Positions 50,101 to 57,208 of a stretch of 64,000 nt of DNA are shown here, one piece after another. The notes below the pieces were generated by a model, which did not search any database, had not been told where the DNA came from, and was given only the letters and a program-made list of their open reading frames with translations. The translations under genes and the position numbers were made by a program. The stretch spans positions 10,300,411-10,364,410 of the forward strand of contig NC_087073.1 in the NCBI RefSeq assembly GCF_026151205.1. The letters run 5' to 3'. How positions within the stretch are numbered: the first letter of the stretch is position 1; every line of letters begins with the position of its first letter. This DNA is from Bolinopsis microptera (Eukaryota; Ctenophora; Tentaculata; Lobata; Bolinopsidae).

Positions 50101-51450
50101 TAGTGATTTTCTATCGATTTGGGCGTATCCCCACTTGTGCAAATTTTCGAATTAAATTACTTCTTAATGGTGTGAAATCGATTTGAAAATTTGTTACGTT
50201 GTCAAAAGTCAATCTTTAAAAGTGCTTACCTTGATAACGTCATCAAGTGGTCATGATGACAATTATCTTCAAGACCTTTGGTCTGAAATGTCTGTATCTT
50301 TTATACTTTTAAATGTACAGAGATTTGAATATGGACTAATATTGACTGGCAAGCATTCTCCCTGAATGCTGAATAATGAATATATCCCTATATCACGACA
50401 ATCTGTCGTGAAACAGGGGTTCCAGAAAACCCCCTTCCCGAATCGGGAAGAATCCCGATACTCCTGCAACTTGAAACTTTTTTGAGGTCGATTTGGTCAA
50501 CGTCTAGACGCCCTGCAAAATTTCAGATCTCTAACTGAATTTTAACTTGGTTTTTAAGGCACCTGAATATGGAGATTTTGGGTTTTTACCAAATTCCGTA
50601 TAACATTAGCATTTAGCACTAACACTATAAGTATATAATTATACTAGAAAGCCCTTGGTAACAGGGATGAAGCTAGCAGTTTTTTTATTTATTTGGCAGT
50701 CAGTTTTAATCGCATCAAAAATTATCTATCCCACCGAAGATACAGCCGATTTAAATTGTAGCTCGCACTGAACACAACGTAATTACCAAAAAATGTCGCT
50801 CGCCAATCTTTGCACGTGCACGTTCAACACCGTTACTATGGTTACTATGCAACTTTTATTTGTTTACCTAATTTGCACGTGGGCGGTCGTACATACAGAC
50901 ATACAAACATAATTCTTTGAATTATAAGTAAGACTAGAAAGCCCGTGGCCACAGGGAGGAAGGTATTAGTATTACCATGAATACTATGCAACCTTTTGCT
51001 TTTTACCTAATTTGCACGTGGGCGGTCGTACATACATTCTACAGACAAACATAATTCTTTGAATTATAAATAAGATATAGTGCTGGCGCGTATTTAGAAT
51101 GTTTTGAACTAAAAATATGCCTGCTGAAAGACTTCTGATGAGTCTAAATGAAAGAAAAAAGTTGAGATGGGGGGGGGGACATACAGTAAAACTAAAGGGG
51201 ATATAAAGTCAACGGTCGCGCTAAGTGCTTGCCAGCACAGTGATTTGAGGTTGAACAGTACACTCAGGTGGGAGAAGATTACGGGCTGAGCAAGGTATGC
51301 TCAGGGAGGATAATGGTGGACAGTGTTCAGGGAGACCACGAAACTTGTGTCACCGACCATGAAGAAGACATTGCCTCTCTCATCACCGCTAGGATGTCTC
51401 CCCCTAAAGTTAACACGTTTACTGATGTGCAGGTTCACACTGGTACTTGA
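26696..51450 (+). CDS. FASN: Animal type I fatty acid synthase, 28 exons, whole gene with a one-base frame break in MAT
   Basis: Cytosolic multidomain enzyme making palmitate from acetyl-CoA, malonyl-CoA and NADPH. Domain order is KS, MAT, DH, pseudo-methyltransferase, ER, KR, ACP, TE, the animal FAS order; the C-terminal thioesterase and lack of a working methyltransferase motif argue for FAS over a reducing polyketide synthase. The 28 exons total 7,139 coding bases; with one base counted back at about 29988 this is 2,380 codons including TGA 51448-51450, close to the usual 2,500 residues. All other junction phases agree. The ATG at 26696 begins [18 protein letters not shown], the expected KS start. 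Two minus-strand single-exon genes sit in introns 12 and 16 and a hAT element in intron 27. Exon coordinates are given block by block in the next entries. Confidence 0.93.
29302..37301 (+). CDS. FASN: FAS block 2: linker and malonyl/acetyltransferase, frame break (exons 29302-29460, 29572-29753, 29862-30132, 30272-30390, 30623-30815, 36315-36408, 36962-37301)
   Basis: Loads acetyl and malonyl groups on ACP. The domain starts at [17 protein letters not shown]; the nucleophile Ser is in LLGHSVGEL (about residue 592) and the His in CGVAFHSP. In exon 29862-30132 the frame reads [11 protein letters not shown] and then hits TAG at about 29993, while one base over it resumes [17 protein letters not shown], the expected continuation. 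So one base is missing at 29988-29991. The small exon 36315-36408 ([15 protein letters not shown]) fills an otherwise missing stretch after a 5.5 kb intron and fits both phases. Confidence 0.88.
30889..31977 (-). CDS. Rhodopsin-type GPCR, intronless, nested in FAS intron 12
   Basis: A 362-residue seven-helix receptor in one exon on the strand opposite FAS. TM1 is about residues 30-50 ([18 protein letters not shown]). TM3 follows the conserved Cys in NIHFCIAW and ends [10 protein letters not shown], so the usual D/E-R-Y is S-R-A with the Arg kept. The paired extracellular-loop Cys is in [11 protein letters not shown]6 has [13 protein letters not shown] in place of CWxP, and TM7 ends [14 protein letters not shown], a variant of NPxxY. 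N-terminal NVS is a possible glycosylation site; the tail is Ser/Thr-rich. The ligand is unknown. The start ATG is the first in frame. Confidence 0.88.
   Translation of the reverse strand: MFDHMANVSAELDEIPTIVSHLDKLISMNLLTGLLFGVPANILSIYYFNVLCKSRDLPTQLYRRICVVDLLTCLTHLPVMLSMWWGRDPLLFGNIHFCIAWRIVFRALQLLAIFLVLLLALSRAIVICFPFTTPTKEPVVWAFRGYVLFLVLQYAILSSKQIHVYDTFDAYCYEDLGIKKIYGKIDDQLYELEIGIPSFIIIVSFISSVYKLGKTNIIATTGRQSNKKQASVTITIVTGIFLICNLPQCINMLLWIVDYENMHNYSHPRYQNIFMKFYTWNISAVQMVVLNAYLSPMVYYSRMQGYRDWVQSGFSKGQPIIQHYSNTSLDARSRVGSIDPSKTSPTPRASSVNIYKIRCSPV
31978..36314. other. Rest of FAS intron 12
   Basis: The GPCR upstream region and intronic DNA. It shows short repeats of GTGGTACCCGG/CACCATT at 32762-32835 and an AGATTA-type simple repeat at 33715-33785. 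No further exon was found apart from the FAS exon starting at 36315. Confidence 0.4.
37443..42518 (+). CDS. FASN: FAS block 3: dehydratase (exons 37443-37637, 37819-38019, 42070-42198, 42359-42518)
   Basis: Removes water from the hydroxyacyl chain. [20 protein letters not shown] carries the catalytic His (about residue 888) and matches the DH hot-dog motif. The second half begins [15 protein letters not shown]. The intron between exons 37819-38019 and 42070-42198 is 4 kb and holds the C2H2 gene and a dispersed repeat. Confidence 0.9.
37656..37721. repeat. Perfect 66-base palindrome in FAS intron 15
   Basis: The arms (33 bases each, beginning ATAACTAACAATCGCTATTC) are exact complements with no spacer, 18 bases after the donor at 37638. 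It could form a hairpin or cruciform. It may be the footprint of a small foldback element; no target duplication was seen. Confidence 0.85.
38467..39594 (-). CDS. Four-finger C2H2 zinc-finger protein, intronless, nested in FAS intron 16
   Basis: A 375-residue single-exon gene on the strand opposite FAS. Four consecutive C2H2 fingers (about residues 150-260) each have CPEC or CSEC, a His pair (HRRIH, HMKIH, HHRRH, HMKLH) and HTGEKPY linkers, the pattern of sequence-specific DNA binders. The N-terminal region is acidic and has two possible SUMO sites (IKIE). The C-terminal 110 residues are Ser/Pro/Thr-rich and disordered. A nuclear regulator is likely; targets are unknown. The lack of introns suggests a retrocopy, without visible poly(A) proof. 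Confidence 0.85.
   Translation of the reverse strand: MDQKNISEVKSVIKIEEGSNIIPELIKIEMEEGKGECLVKSDGPYCPDIQTQFPYKGFFLANNQYNYSLGLENFSFSQGIYNDNLKICRTSADARADVNSIKTTSVWTELATKLRGIPGQRARRNVTLYICPECAYTAKRKYHVVVHRRIHTGEKPYKCPECSYSVSQKSNLNSHMKIHTGEKPYKCPECPYRSRRKSYLTIHHRRHTGEKPYECSECDFSSGEKSRLVKHMKLHRARGEFDIKASVAQDIKHTILKSKSQVSTPTSTSKHQLVSEGPLFVKPINLVKPLTLVDPPTFFNPFISKSSAIPTSYPSLFSCLPALSTITELTAPLIFSPGVATFTSPPTASPTHSTTFPPPYNGFQISGQCSTLYRV
39595..42069. other. Rest of FAS intron 16
   Basis: Intronic DNA upstream of the C2H2 gene, likely including its promoter. It contains the dispersed TTAGGG-like repeat copy B (40950-41165) and a CG-alternating tract at about 41602-41613. No further exon. Confidence 0.4.
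40950..41165 (+). repeat. Dispersed repeat with TTAGGG-like motifs, copy B
   Basis: Matches copy A (16300-16740) from CTCGATCACGTGATATGACC through GTCACGTGACAGTCGAGTGT. It holds GGGTTAGGGTTAGGGTTGGG at about 41046, the purest telomere-like stretch of the three copies. Confidence 0.65.
42681..44367 (+). CDS. FASN: FAS block 4: structural core / pseudo-methyltransferase (exons 42681-42972, 43280-43637, 43786-43964, 44100-44367)
   Basis: Non-catalytic core of animal [19 protein letters not shown] recalls a decayed methyltransferase motif I, split by an intron with phases that match (2 then 1 base). The linker residues [16 protein letters not shown] and [16 protein letters not shown] come from repeated TGACGTCA octamers in the DNA, five perfect copies in this block. 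Sequence here is the least conserved of the gene. Confidence 0.85.
44525..45877 (+). CDS. FASN: FAS block 5: enoyl reductase (exons 44525-44740, 44898-45254, 45713-45877)
   Basis: NADPH-dependent reduction of the enoyl chain. It begins [20 protein letters not shown], the usual ER start; [15 protein letters not shown] is the nucleotide-binding Gly-rich loop; [18 protein letters not shown] is formed across the last junction. Three phase-0 exons. No key residue is missing. Confidence 0.92.
45993..51450 (+). CDS. FASN: FAS block 6: ketoreductase, acyl carrier protein, thioesterase (exons 45993-47666, 47828-47992, 51268-51450)
   Basis: One long exon carries most of three domains. The KR has [20 protein letters not shown] and the Tyr motif in [13 protein letters not shown]. 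The ACP has [10 protein letters not shown] with the phosphopantetheine Ser (codon 46995-46997). The TE has [15 protein letters not shown] (Ser codon 47388-47390), VLIDGSPNW, and the His in VQGDHETCV in the last exon. The intron before the last exon (47993-51267) is 3.3 kb with a hAT-type element and a dispersed repeat. Confidence 0.93.
48214..49590. mobile_element. hAT-type element, 1.4 kb, perfect 8-base target duplication, in FAS intron 27
   Basis: The ends CAGGGGTGTAGGA are exact inverted repeats flanked by CCGAGAAT at 48206-48213 and 49591-49598. G-tracts lie just inside both ends (GGGGGGGCC at about 48241; a C/G-rich stretch at 49545-49576). The core is a 240-base tandem repeat. No transposase is encoded. 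Non-autonomous hAT is the best call; the perfect duplication indicates a young insertion. Confidence 0.85.
48590..49430 (+). repeat. Tandem repeat, unit about 240 bases, about 3.5 copies, inside the hAT element
   Basis: Units start near 48600, 48843, 49083 and 49322, each with AATGATCAGGGTAG, TTCTCGATACGTACCTCTGA and GAACCCTCGAGTCC. The units are more than 90% alike by eye. Long open frames on both strands here come from the repeat and are not genes. Confidence 0.85.
50645..51075 (-). repeat. Dispersed repeat, copies 2 and 3 (partner at 22295-22560)
   Basis: 50645-50900 is the complement of the 22.3 kb copy, ending at GCACGTGGGCGGTCGTAC. 50930-51075 repeats both ends (CTAGAAAGCCC, GCACGTGGGCGGTCGTAC) with the middle deleted. 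No coding. Confidence 0.6.
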
Positions 51451-52167
51451 GTCATTATATCTAGAACATGGTCAGATAATGAATATTTGTCAGAGCCCAT
51501 TCCAGGCTGCTTTTTATTTTTGAATTGAGTGATATTTTTGCTGACACGAAGTTAGGACTGCAATTATAAGAAAAGTACATCATTTTACTTTCAGAAGATA
51601 GTGTTATTGTAAACACAGTTTATGATCTCCGTTTAATGATTAATATGTTATATTGGAATTGGGGCGAATTTGTTATTGTATAAAATGCATGCTATGCAAA
51701 CCGAATCTTAAATTTTGATAATTTTTATAGGATATTCAATACAAGTAGAGAACTGATAATTGGTATTGTTTTAAATACCAAGAAAAATACCAGTCAATAT
51801 TTTTGGTGTTATTTTCAGTACCTCTCATGTAAACATGGTAAAGCATTTTAGTGCTTCTTCCATCGCTTTTAAATTTAAGACTGGTAATCTCTTAATCTGT
51901 AATCATATATTTCGCTAGTCGTCAAATATTATGGAAATTTCGGTATAAAGTTTTCAATTTGCGACTGCGACGTAGACACCAATTTATATTGGCAAGGCAC
52001 GTTTTAAGTTTTTTATAGTATGATTTTTGATGTAATTCTATAGCTGCTTACTCGCTTAAATTAATTCTAAAACCTTGTTTATGCTTTTCACTCATACTGT
52101 CAGTAACACTAAAGTTAAGCAAAAGATGGTTCAGAGAAAGAGCGGAAAATTTGCTATCGAATTTGGA
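51451..52167. other. FAS 3' flank, no gene seen
   Basis: AT-rich DNA after the FAS stop, presumably 3' UTR then intergenic. No canonical AATAAA was found close to the stop; a variant signal is possible. Confidence 0.35.
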
Positions 52168-52690
52168 TAATGATTAATCACTCTAAACTCAACTGTCACG
52201 TGACTTTTGTAACCCGTTCTCTAGTGGCGTTTGCCGGGGTATGTGGCCCTGCATGACTATTCGAAACCCTAACCCTCTTATCTGATCCCAACCTCAAACC
52301 TTAACCGACCCTAACCCAATACCTAACAAAAGCATTTGAAACCCTAACCCTAACGAGAAATTAGACCAACTTCCTTACATATAATAGTCATGTCACGTGA
52401 TCGAGACAGTTTTTGCCAATATCTCGTCAGGGGAGTATTTTATTAACTCTATCTTGTTTACCTGGGGACCTCAGGCTATTATTTGTTATTGATTATGTTC
52501 ATCAACATAGAGATTAGGCGGAATGACAGGCTGAGCGCGGCCTAGTAATATCTTGTATGGTGTATGTTATGTGGGTGATTCGAAAATACATTGATTCAAG
52601 TTGCTCTCAACTAGACTGTCGGGGACCCTTTTAGAAAAATTTCGAAGATCGACTGAAAAGTGATTTAGCACGCTCGATCGAATTTAAGAT
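52168..52690 (-). repeat. Dispersed repeat with CCCTAA-like motifs, copy C, split by a small element
   Basis: The complement of copies A and B, from ATTAATCACTCTAAACTCAA through AACCCTAACCCTAACGAG to GCACGCTCGATCG. A 91-base element (52458-52548) has inserted in it with an 8-base duplication. Flanking pieces after the insert (GTCGGGGACCCTTTTAGAA) match copy A, giving a full length of about 430 bases. Confidence 0.65.
52458..52548 (+). mobile_element. Small element of the TTACYRGG family, 91 bases
   Basis: It runs TTACCTGGGGACC to GCGCGGCCTAGTAA and is flanked by TATCTTGT at 52450-52457 and 52549-52556. The 8-base duplication indicates hAT-driven mobility. Related copies lie at 53847, 54364, both arms of the 52725-53035 foldback and, decayed, at 22945. 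Confidence 0.8.
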
Positions 52691-52724
52691 TTGAACATTT
52701 TTAAAGAAATTAAGCCCTGACCCT

Positions 52725-53035
52725 TGCTCTATCATCTATCCAGAGCCCTTACCCGGGAACATCAGGCTATTATATTTATGTTCATAATCAGAGATCCGGC
52801 GGAATGACAGGCTGAGCGCGGCCCAGTAACCAACCATGTGCTTTCGCGCCACTGCGGGCGCGCTTGTTTCACAAGCCGGGTCGGCCGGCGAGCGCCCGCT
52901 ACTGCAAGGGCTCTATGGTTACTGGGCCGCTCTCAGCCTGTCATTCCGCCGAATCTCTGATCATGAACATAAATATAATAGCCTGATGTCCCCAGGTAAG
53001 GGCTCTGGATAGATGATAGAGCAAGGGTCAGGGTG
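52725..53035. repeat. Long foldback: two TTACYRGG elements head to head plus flanks
   Basis: The left arm, about 52725-52833, and right arm, about 52918-53030, are near-perfect complements: CTATCATCTATCCAGAGCCC against GGGCTCTGGATAGATGATAG, then the element, then GTAACCA against TGGTTAC. The GC-rich loop of about 85 bases carries GGGCGCGCTTG and CGAGCGCCCGC. Because flanking bases are also inverted, this is an inverted duplication, not two independent insertions. Confidence 0.8.
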
Positions 53036-53157
53036 CACTTGGTTAAAGAACTGCCATCCGGATCCCCATGACTTGGGAATACTAGGAAATATAAGTATAA
53101 CAAAGTAACGGCGAACAGTAAAATATGCAATCACAATATTGTTTACCTGGGGATTAG

Positions 53158-53266
53158 TTGTATCACGGTCGTTTCACCCCCACGGTCGTTTCACTAGGTG
53201 TATCGTCCTGACGATACAGGGGGAGCCGCGCACTTCGTGCGCGGTGGGTCATACAACGTATGACAA
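53158..53266 (+). mobile_element. TTGTATCAC/TATGACAA small element, copy 1, 109 bases
   Basis: It runs from TTGTATCACGG to CGTATGACAA and is flanked by GGGATTAG on both sides (53150-53157, 53267-53274). An internal GC hairpin GCCGCGCACTTCGTGCGCGG is characteristic of the family. Confidence 0.85.
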
Positions 53267-53587
53267 GGGATTAGTGGCAATTAAATTGTAAATGGGGATA
53301 GGACCCCAGGCTTCTGTGGTCAAAAAAGTTGCTGTCAAAATTTCTGCAGCAATCTGTAAGTATAAGGTTTCCAATTTCCCTCCTAGTCCTACTTTTACGA
53401 AACGGACATTTTTCCAAAAACCGGAATACGATATAATATTTTAACTTTGGAGATACAAGATAGATGGCTCAGCCGGTGAGGTTTCCTAATTGGGTGCAAT
53501 TTACCTGGCACGACCATCATAATGCGCGACTGCAGATTGCGCGGCGCTTTTTTCGAGCTTCTCGCATGTATTTTATCACGTCGTGAC

Positions 53588-53705
53588 TTATATCACGTCG
53601 TGACCCCCACAGTCGTTTCACTATGTCTATAGTGAAACTGTAGAGTTTCTACGATACAGGGGGAGCCGTGCACTCGTGCGCGGCGGGTCATACAAGGTAT
53701 GACAA
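53588..53705 (+). mobile_element. TTGTATCAC/TATGACAA small element, copy 2, 118 bases
   Basis: Flanked by GTCGTGAC at 53580-53587 and 53706-53713. The left end is TTATATCACG. It carries CCCCCACAGTCGTTTCACTA, a TAGAGTTTCTACGATACAGG segment and the GC hairpin with CACTCGTGCG. Confidence 0.8.
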
Positions 53706-53846
53706 GTCGTGACCCATATTGTCGTTTCACTTGCTCTAACCAGATCCAGAGCCCTCTCGCCTCGCTTGCACAAGCGCGTCACGCAGTACGCGTAGACTCA
53801 TGGCTATGTGAATCGTTTCACTGCATGTACCGTTTTTAGCGGATCA

Positions 53847-53911
53847 TTACTGGGCCGCGCTCAGCATGTCATTCCGCCAAATGAACATGATAGCCTGAGC
53901 TCCCCAGGTAA
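53847..53911 (+). mobile_element. TTACYRGG small element, 65 bases, short copy
   Basis: It runs TTACTGGGCCGCGCTCAGC to TCCCCAGGTAA with part of the middle deleted. The flanks GCGGATCA and GCGGTAGG agree only partly, so the target duplication is eroded or replaced. Confidence 0.6.
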
Positions 53912-53948
53912 GCGGTAGGTCCTGGTATGTTATAAACCTACAAGTACT

Positions 53949-54176
53949 TGTCATACGTTGTATGACCCGCTGCGCACGAGTGCGCGGCTCCCCTGTATCG
54001 TAGAAACTCTACAGGGGTATAATTTGATTCACGATGTCAATCCTTCGCATCTCGCCGATCTGCATAGGTTGCGAGAAGCATTATTGGATGCGCAGCGCGG
54101 CCCAGTAGTGCATCGCGCTATAAGGGTATAGTGAAACGACCATGGTGGTCAAACGTGATACAACCTTTCTAGACGT
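53949..54176 (-). mobile_element. TTGTATCAC/TATGACAA small element, copy 3, interrupted
   Basis: TTGTCATACGTTGTATGACC opens it and GTGATACAA closes it at about 54176, but about 115 bases beginning ATTTGATTCACGATGTCAAT split it near 54020-54130. GGGTATA occurs on both sides of the insert, a possible 7-base duplication. The inserted sequence resembles segments at 54745-54890 and 55490-55715, so it is another repeat family. Confidence 0.55.
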
Positions 54177-54363
54177 ATTTTGGACCGTAGAATCGATTAA
54201 AAGTGGTTTTGAAATGATAAGTCTGAGTTTCCCCGGGTAAAATCGTAAAAAACTTGGCCCGATTTTGGGGCCAAATATAGGCCAAAAACTATGTTTTTTG
54301 AACTTTTGAGCAAGTTAATTTCGTTTGCATATCAAAAAAATTTGCATGAAGATAGCTGAAATA

Positions 54364-54441
54364 TTACTGGGCGGCGCTCAGCCTGTCATTCCGCCGAATC
54401 TCTATTGTTAATGAACATGATAGCCTGAGGTCCCCAGGTAA
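54364..54441 (+). mobile_element. TTACYRGG small element, 78 bases
   Basis: It runs TTACTGGGCGGCGCTCAGCC to GTCCCCAGGTAA with CTGAAATA on both sides (54356-54363, 54442-54449), a perfect 8-base duplication. Confidence 0.85.
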
Positions 54442-54587
54442 CTGAAATATAGCCGCACATAATGGTATAAATTTAAACAAATCCCTTAATTTTTCCCCGG
54501 GTGAAAATCCAAAAAAGTGGTCAAATTGTGCCCTGCTTTAAGTTTGAATTATTTTCTGCAGTTGTATCAAATCAACCCAAACATAGT

Positions 54588-54689
54588 TTGTATCACGTGG
54601 TGACCCCCACTGTCGCTTCACTATAGGGGAGCCGCGCACTTCGTGCGCGGCGGGTCATACAACGCGGCGGGTCATACAACGTATGACAA
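54588..54689 (+). mobile_element. TTGTATCAC/TATGACAA small element, copy 4, 102 bases
   Basis: Flanked by AACATAGT (54580-54587 and 54690-54697). It has the GC hairpin and a duplicated GGCGGGTCATACAACG near its right end; the TCTACGATACA segment is deleted. Confidence 0.85.
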
Positions 54690-54744
54690 AACATAGTTAC
54701 ATCGTGTTTCACTAAATTTTTCCTTTCCGAAAAGTACCCAGGCC

Positions 54745-54890
54745 ACTTAATTGACGATGTCAATTCATGGCAGCTCGGCGCGGCACAGTATATAGCGCAT
54801 CTCGCCGATCTAGCCAATGTCGCTGTGAGAAGCCTTATTGAGTGCGCGGCGCGGCACAGTAACGCATCGCGCTACAACCAGGCCACTTCG
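54745..54890 (+). repeat. Repeat with CGATGTCAAT...GCGCGGCACAGT, one of three copies
   Basis: CGATGTCAATTCATGGCAGC, a CTCGCCGATCT segment and GCGCGGCGCGGCACAGTA recur in part at 54030-54130 and 55490-55715. The copies flank or host the small elements. Class unknown; no tRNA-like promoter was identified. Confidence 0.45.
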
Positions 54891-55522
54891 TATTATTATA
54901 CTTTATCGAAGTTTAAATATTGTCACTCCGCAATCTTTTTGCCAAATTTTCGCGCACTACACACAAAAGCATTTAGTTGTTATTAATGGGCACCCGCGCG
55001 TTAATCATAAATTTGAAACAGCCATAAGTATAACTCAGCGAGATTTCAAATTATGTCTTGTGTCTGTTCTAGCTCATATTTTCACACCATGCCAAATAGA
55101 AAACATGATGTGATCTTATTGCTGACAAAATATGAATATAATTACTTTGTTCATGGCATAAGAGTTATAGACTGTCAAAGTTTATAAAACGCGCATTGCT
55201 ATAGCACGTGACTACTGACTAATAAGGCCATATTTATATTTCTTAACATATTCTCGATCCTTACACATCATACTATTGTGTCCAATTAATGGTTAGGTCT
55301 TCAAACTCATAGCAGAAAACACGTATTTTTTGTAGGTTTATAACCTACCAGGACGCGCACCGAGTTGGACTCGTCAACGAAACAAATATTTTACGAGTAT
55401 CATCCGTTAAGTCTTTTTGCCCGTATAGTAAGAAGAAAAGTGTTAAATGTGTGTACATCACTATTTTGTGTAATATGTTAGACTTGATTCACAATGTCAA
55501 TCCTTCGCAGCTCGGCGAGGCC

Positions 55523-55629
55523 TTGTCATACGTTGTATGACCCGCCGCGCACGAGTGCGCGGCTCCCCTGTATCGTAGAAACTCTCTACACTATAGTGAA
55601 GCGACAGTGGGGGTCACCACGTGATACAA
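55523..55629 (-). mobile_element. TTGTATCAC/TATGACAA small element, copy 5, 107 bases
   Basis: Complement orientation: TTGTCATACG to GTGATACAA, flanked by GCGAGGCC (55515-55522, 55630-55637). It is inserted in a copy of the CGATGTCAAT repeat, splitting it, so it is younger than that repeat. Confidence 0.85.
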
Positions 55630-55814
55630 GCGAGGCCCAGTGGTGTATTTCTTGCTCTAAGCAGTATTTCGCCGATCTACTGAAGATTGGTTGCGAGAAG
55701 ATGCGCTACAAATGTAAAACCATTTGATGTAACCTTTATTCAGTGATTGTAATTTTATCATTTTACCGCTATTGTAGAACCATTTAGAATTTTATACTAT
55801 CATTTGTACCAATT

Positions 55815-55930
55815 ATAGCCTGAAGATGGCGTTGACGCCAAAAATTTGTCTACATTCCTGTTTCATTTGTCCTTGTCTATTTTTTTTTCTTTTTTTTTTT
55901 CAACTGGATATTATTCAACTATCAGTATTT
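55815..55930 (+). mobile_element. Penelope-like element 3' end, second copy
   Basis: GCCTGAAGATGGCGTTGACG and the following ATTCAACTATCAGTATTTCA match, in opposite orientation, the 3' flank of the GIY-YIG remnant at 20994-21100. No coding part remains. The segment between them is pyrimidine-rich. Confidence 0.6.
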
Positions 55931-56224
55931 CATCATGAGGATAATAAACTTCTAGGGTAATCATAAAACGCTCCTAAATTGAATACTCGCGGGTAATTTA
56001 AATATGGCCTACTGAAATTTGCGCCCCCTTGGGAACCAGTTCCAACACATTGACAGGTTTCCAATAGATTTTCTAAAATGATTACGCTCTAGCGTAATTT
56101 TGGCACAATATCTTAAAGTTAAAAATGGGCCAAAAAGTGATAACGTAATATGTAATGTGAACTAGGCACAATGCTCAAATAATTGATAGGTCGGATACTT
56201 CAACATACATGAGTACTACTAGAC

Positions 56225-56395
56225 TGTGCCGGGTGTGCCCTGCTCGGATGCCTTCCGAAATAGCTTCTTTCATAGATCTATGCTGAAATGGAATAGTCTA
56301 CCAGTATGTAACCGGAAGTAAGAGCGGATTTATACTTTTAAGGCCAAACTGATCAAGTACCTTTGGGCTGCCGATACAGTCTGGCCAGATTAGTT
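56225..56395 (+). pseudogene. LINE ORF2 C-terminal fragment, decayed
   Basis: The frame from about 56261 reads SFFHRSMLKWNSLPVCNRK, a stop, then RIYTFKAKLIKYLW and a stop. The W-N-x-L-P and F-K-x-x-L pattern is the extreme C-terminus of many LINE reverse transcriptase ORFs. The in-frame stop and short length show a dead 5'-truncated copy. Confidence 0.55.
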
Positions 56396-56660
56396 TCCCA
56401 GAAATGTATTTTTGTTGATTACAATACTGTCCGTCCGATTTCCTGTCCGCTTGTCTCCCTTATTTTTCTCGTTCTCAAGCTCAGTTCGCTGTGACAGAAT
56501 TGTAACGAGCAAAATACTTATAATTTTTTATGATATGTTTGATTTCTTGTTATTGTTTGTCATTCAAATTTGGTAGACGGTCATAACGTTAATGTGGCTC
56601 TTGCTATGTGTTGGTTCACTACTTCGGGTTACTTGGAATTGGGGTTGCTTCATAGATCCT

Positions 56661-56936
56661 CTATCGGGTCATCAGAACAGCTGACCACCCGTGCAGCGAA
56701 GTTGCTGTCTTTTCTGCGCTCCAGTTCAATAACGAATTCCCGTTCTGGCAACAATATCCAGTAACAGGAGGTTCGTCCGGAATAGATGTAACAAACTCCG
56801 TCAACAATGACTTGAAGCGTAGGGGGTCCTCGATAAGGTGCAGGTTTGCGGGAATGATGTTCCACAATCGAGGCCCCATCACTGCAAATGAGCTGTCTAA
56901 GATCGTTTGATTCCTTTGGCTACTGGACGTTGACAA
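56661..56936 (-). pseudogene. LINE ORF2 C-terminal fragment, opposite strand
   Basis: The minus strand reads SSFAVMGPRLWNIIPANLHL followed by a DPLRFKSLLTEF segment, the same C-terminal LINE pattern but a different element from 56225-56395. Only about 90 residues remain; the rest is missing. Confidence 0.6.
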
Positions 56937-56984
56937 GCTAGGGACTACTGCTTTCTCAGCCGAATTAATTATTATATAATCAAG

Positions 56985-57206
56985 ATTAGATTAGATTAGA
57001 TTAAGAATAATGACATAAACATCATCACTAGTTTTAAACATTCTTTCTGATTTCCTCATTATCAGAACTGTGAACATTTCACAGCCTTCGTCATTAAAAA
57101 ACAAACAAATTCTATAACATAATTGTCATAATTTATTTACATATAAAAAAGTTTAAAAAGTTAAAAACCGTTAATTTAAAAAATAAATAAATAAAAACAA
57201 ATTCAA
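56985..57206 (-). mobile_element. LINE 3' tail, copy 2
   Basis: Nearly identical to 25648-25908 and ends on the minus strand in CTTAATCTAATCTAATCT. It abuts the first base of the large LINE at about 57208, so the large LINE may have landed at its edge or both came in a compound event. Confidence 0.6.
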
Positions 57207-57208
57207 AT

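Noticed and set aside
26696-51450. Large multidomain gene as a polyketide synthase
   Set aside because: Domain order, decayed methyltransferase region, single terminal thioesterase and motif details match animal FAS; nothing suggests a specialised polyketide product.
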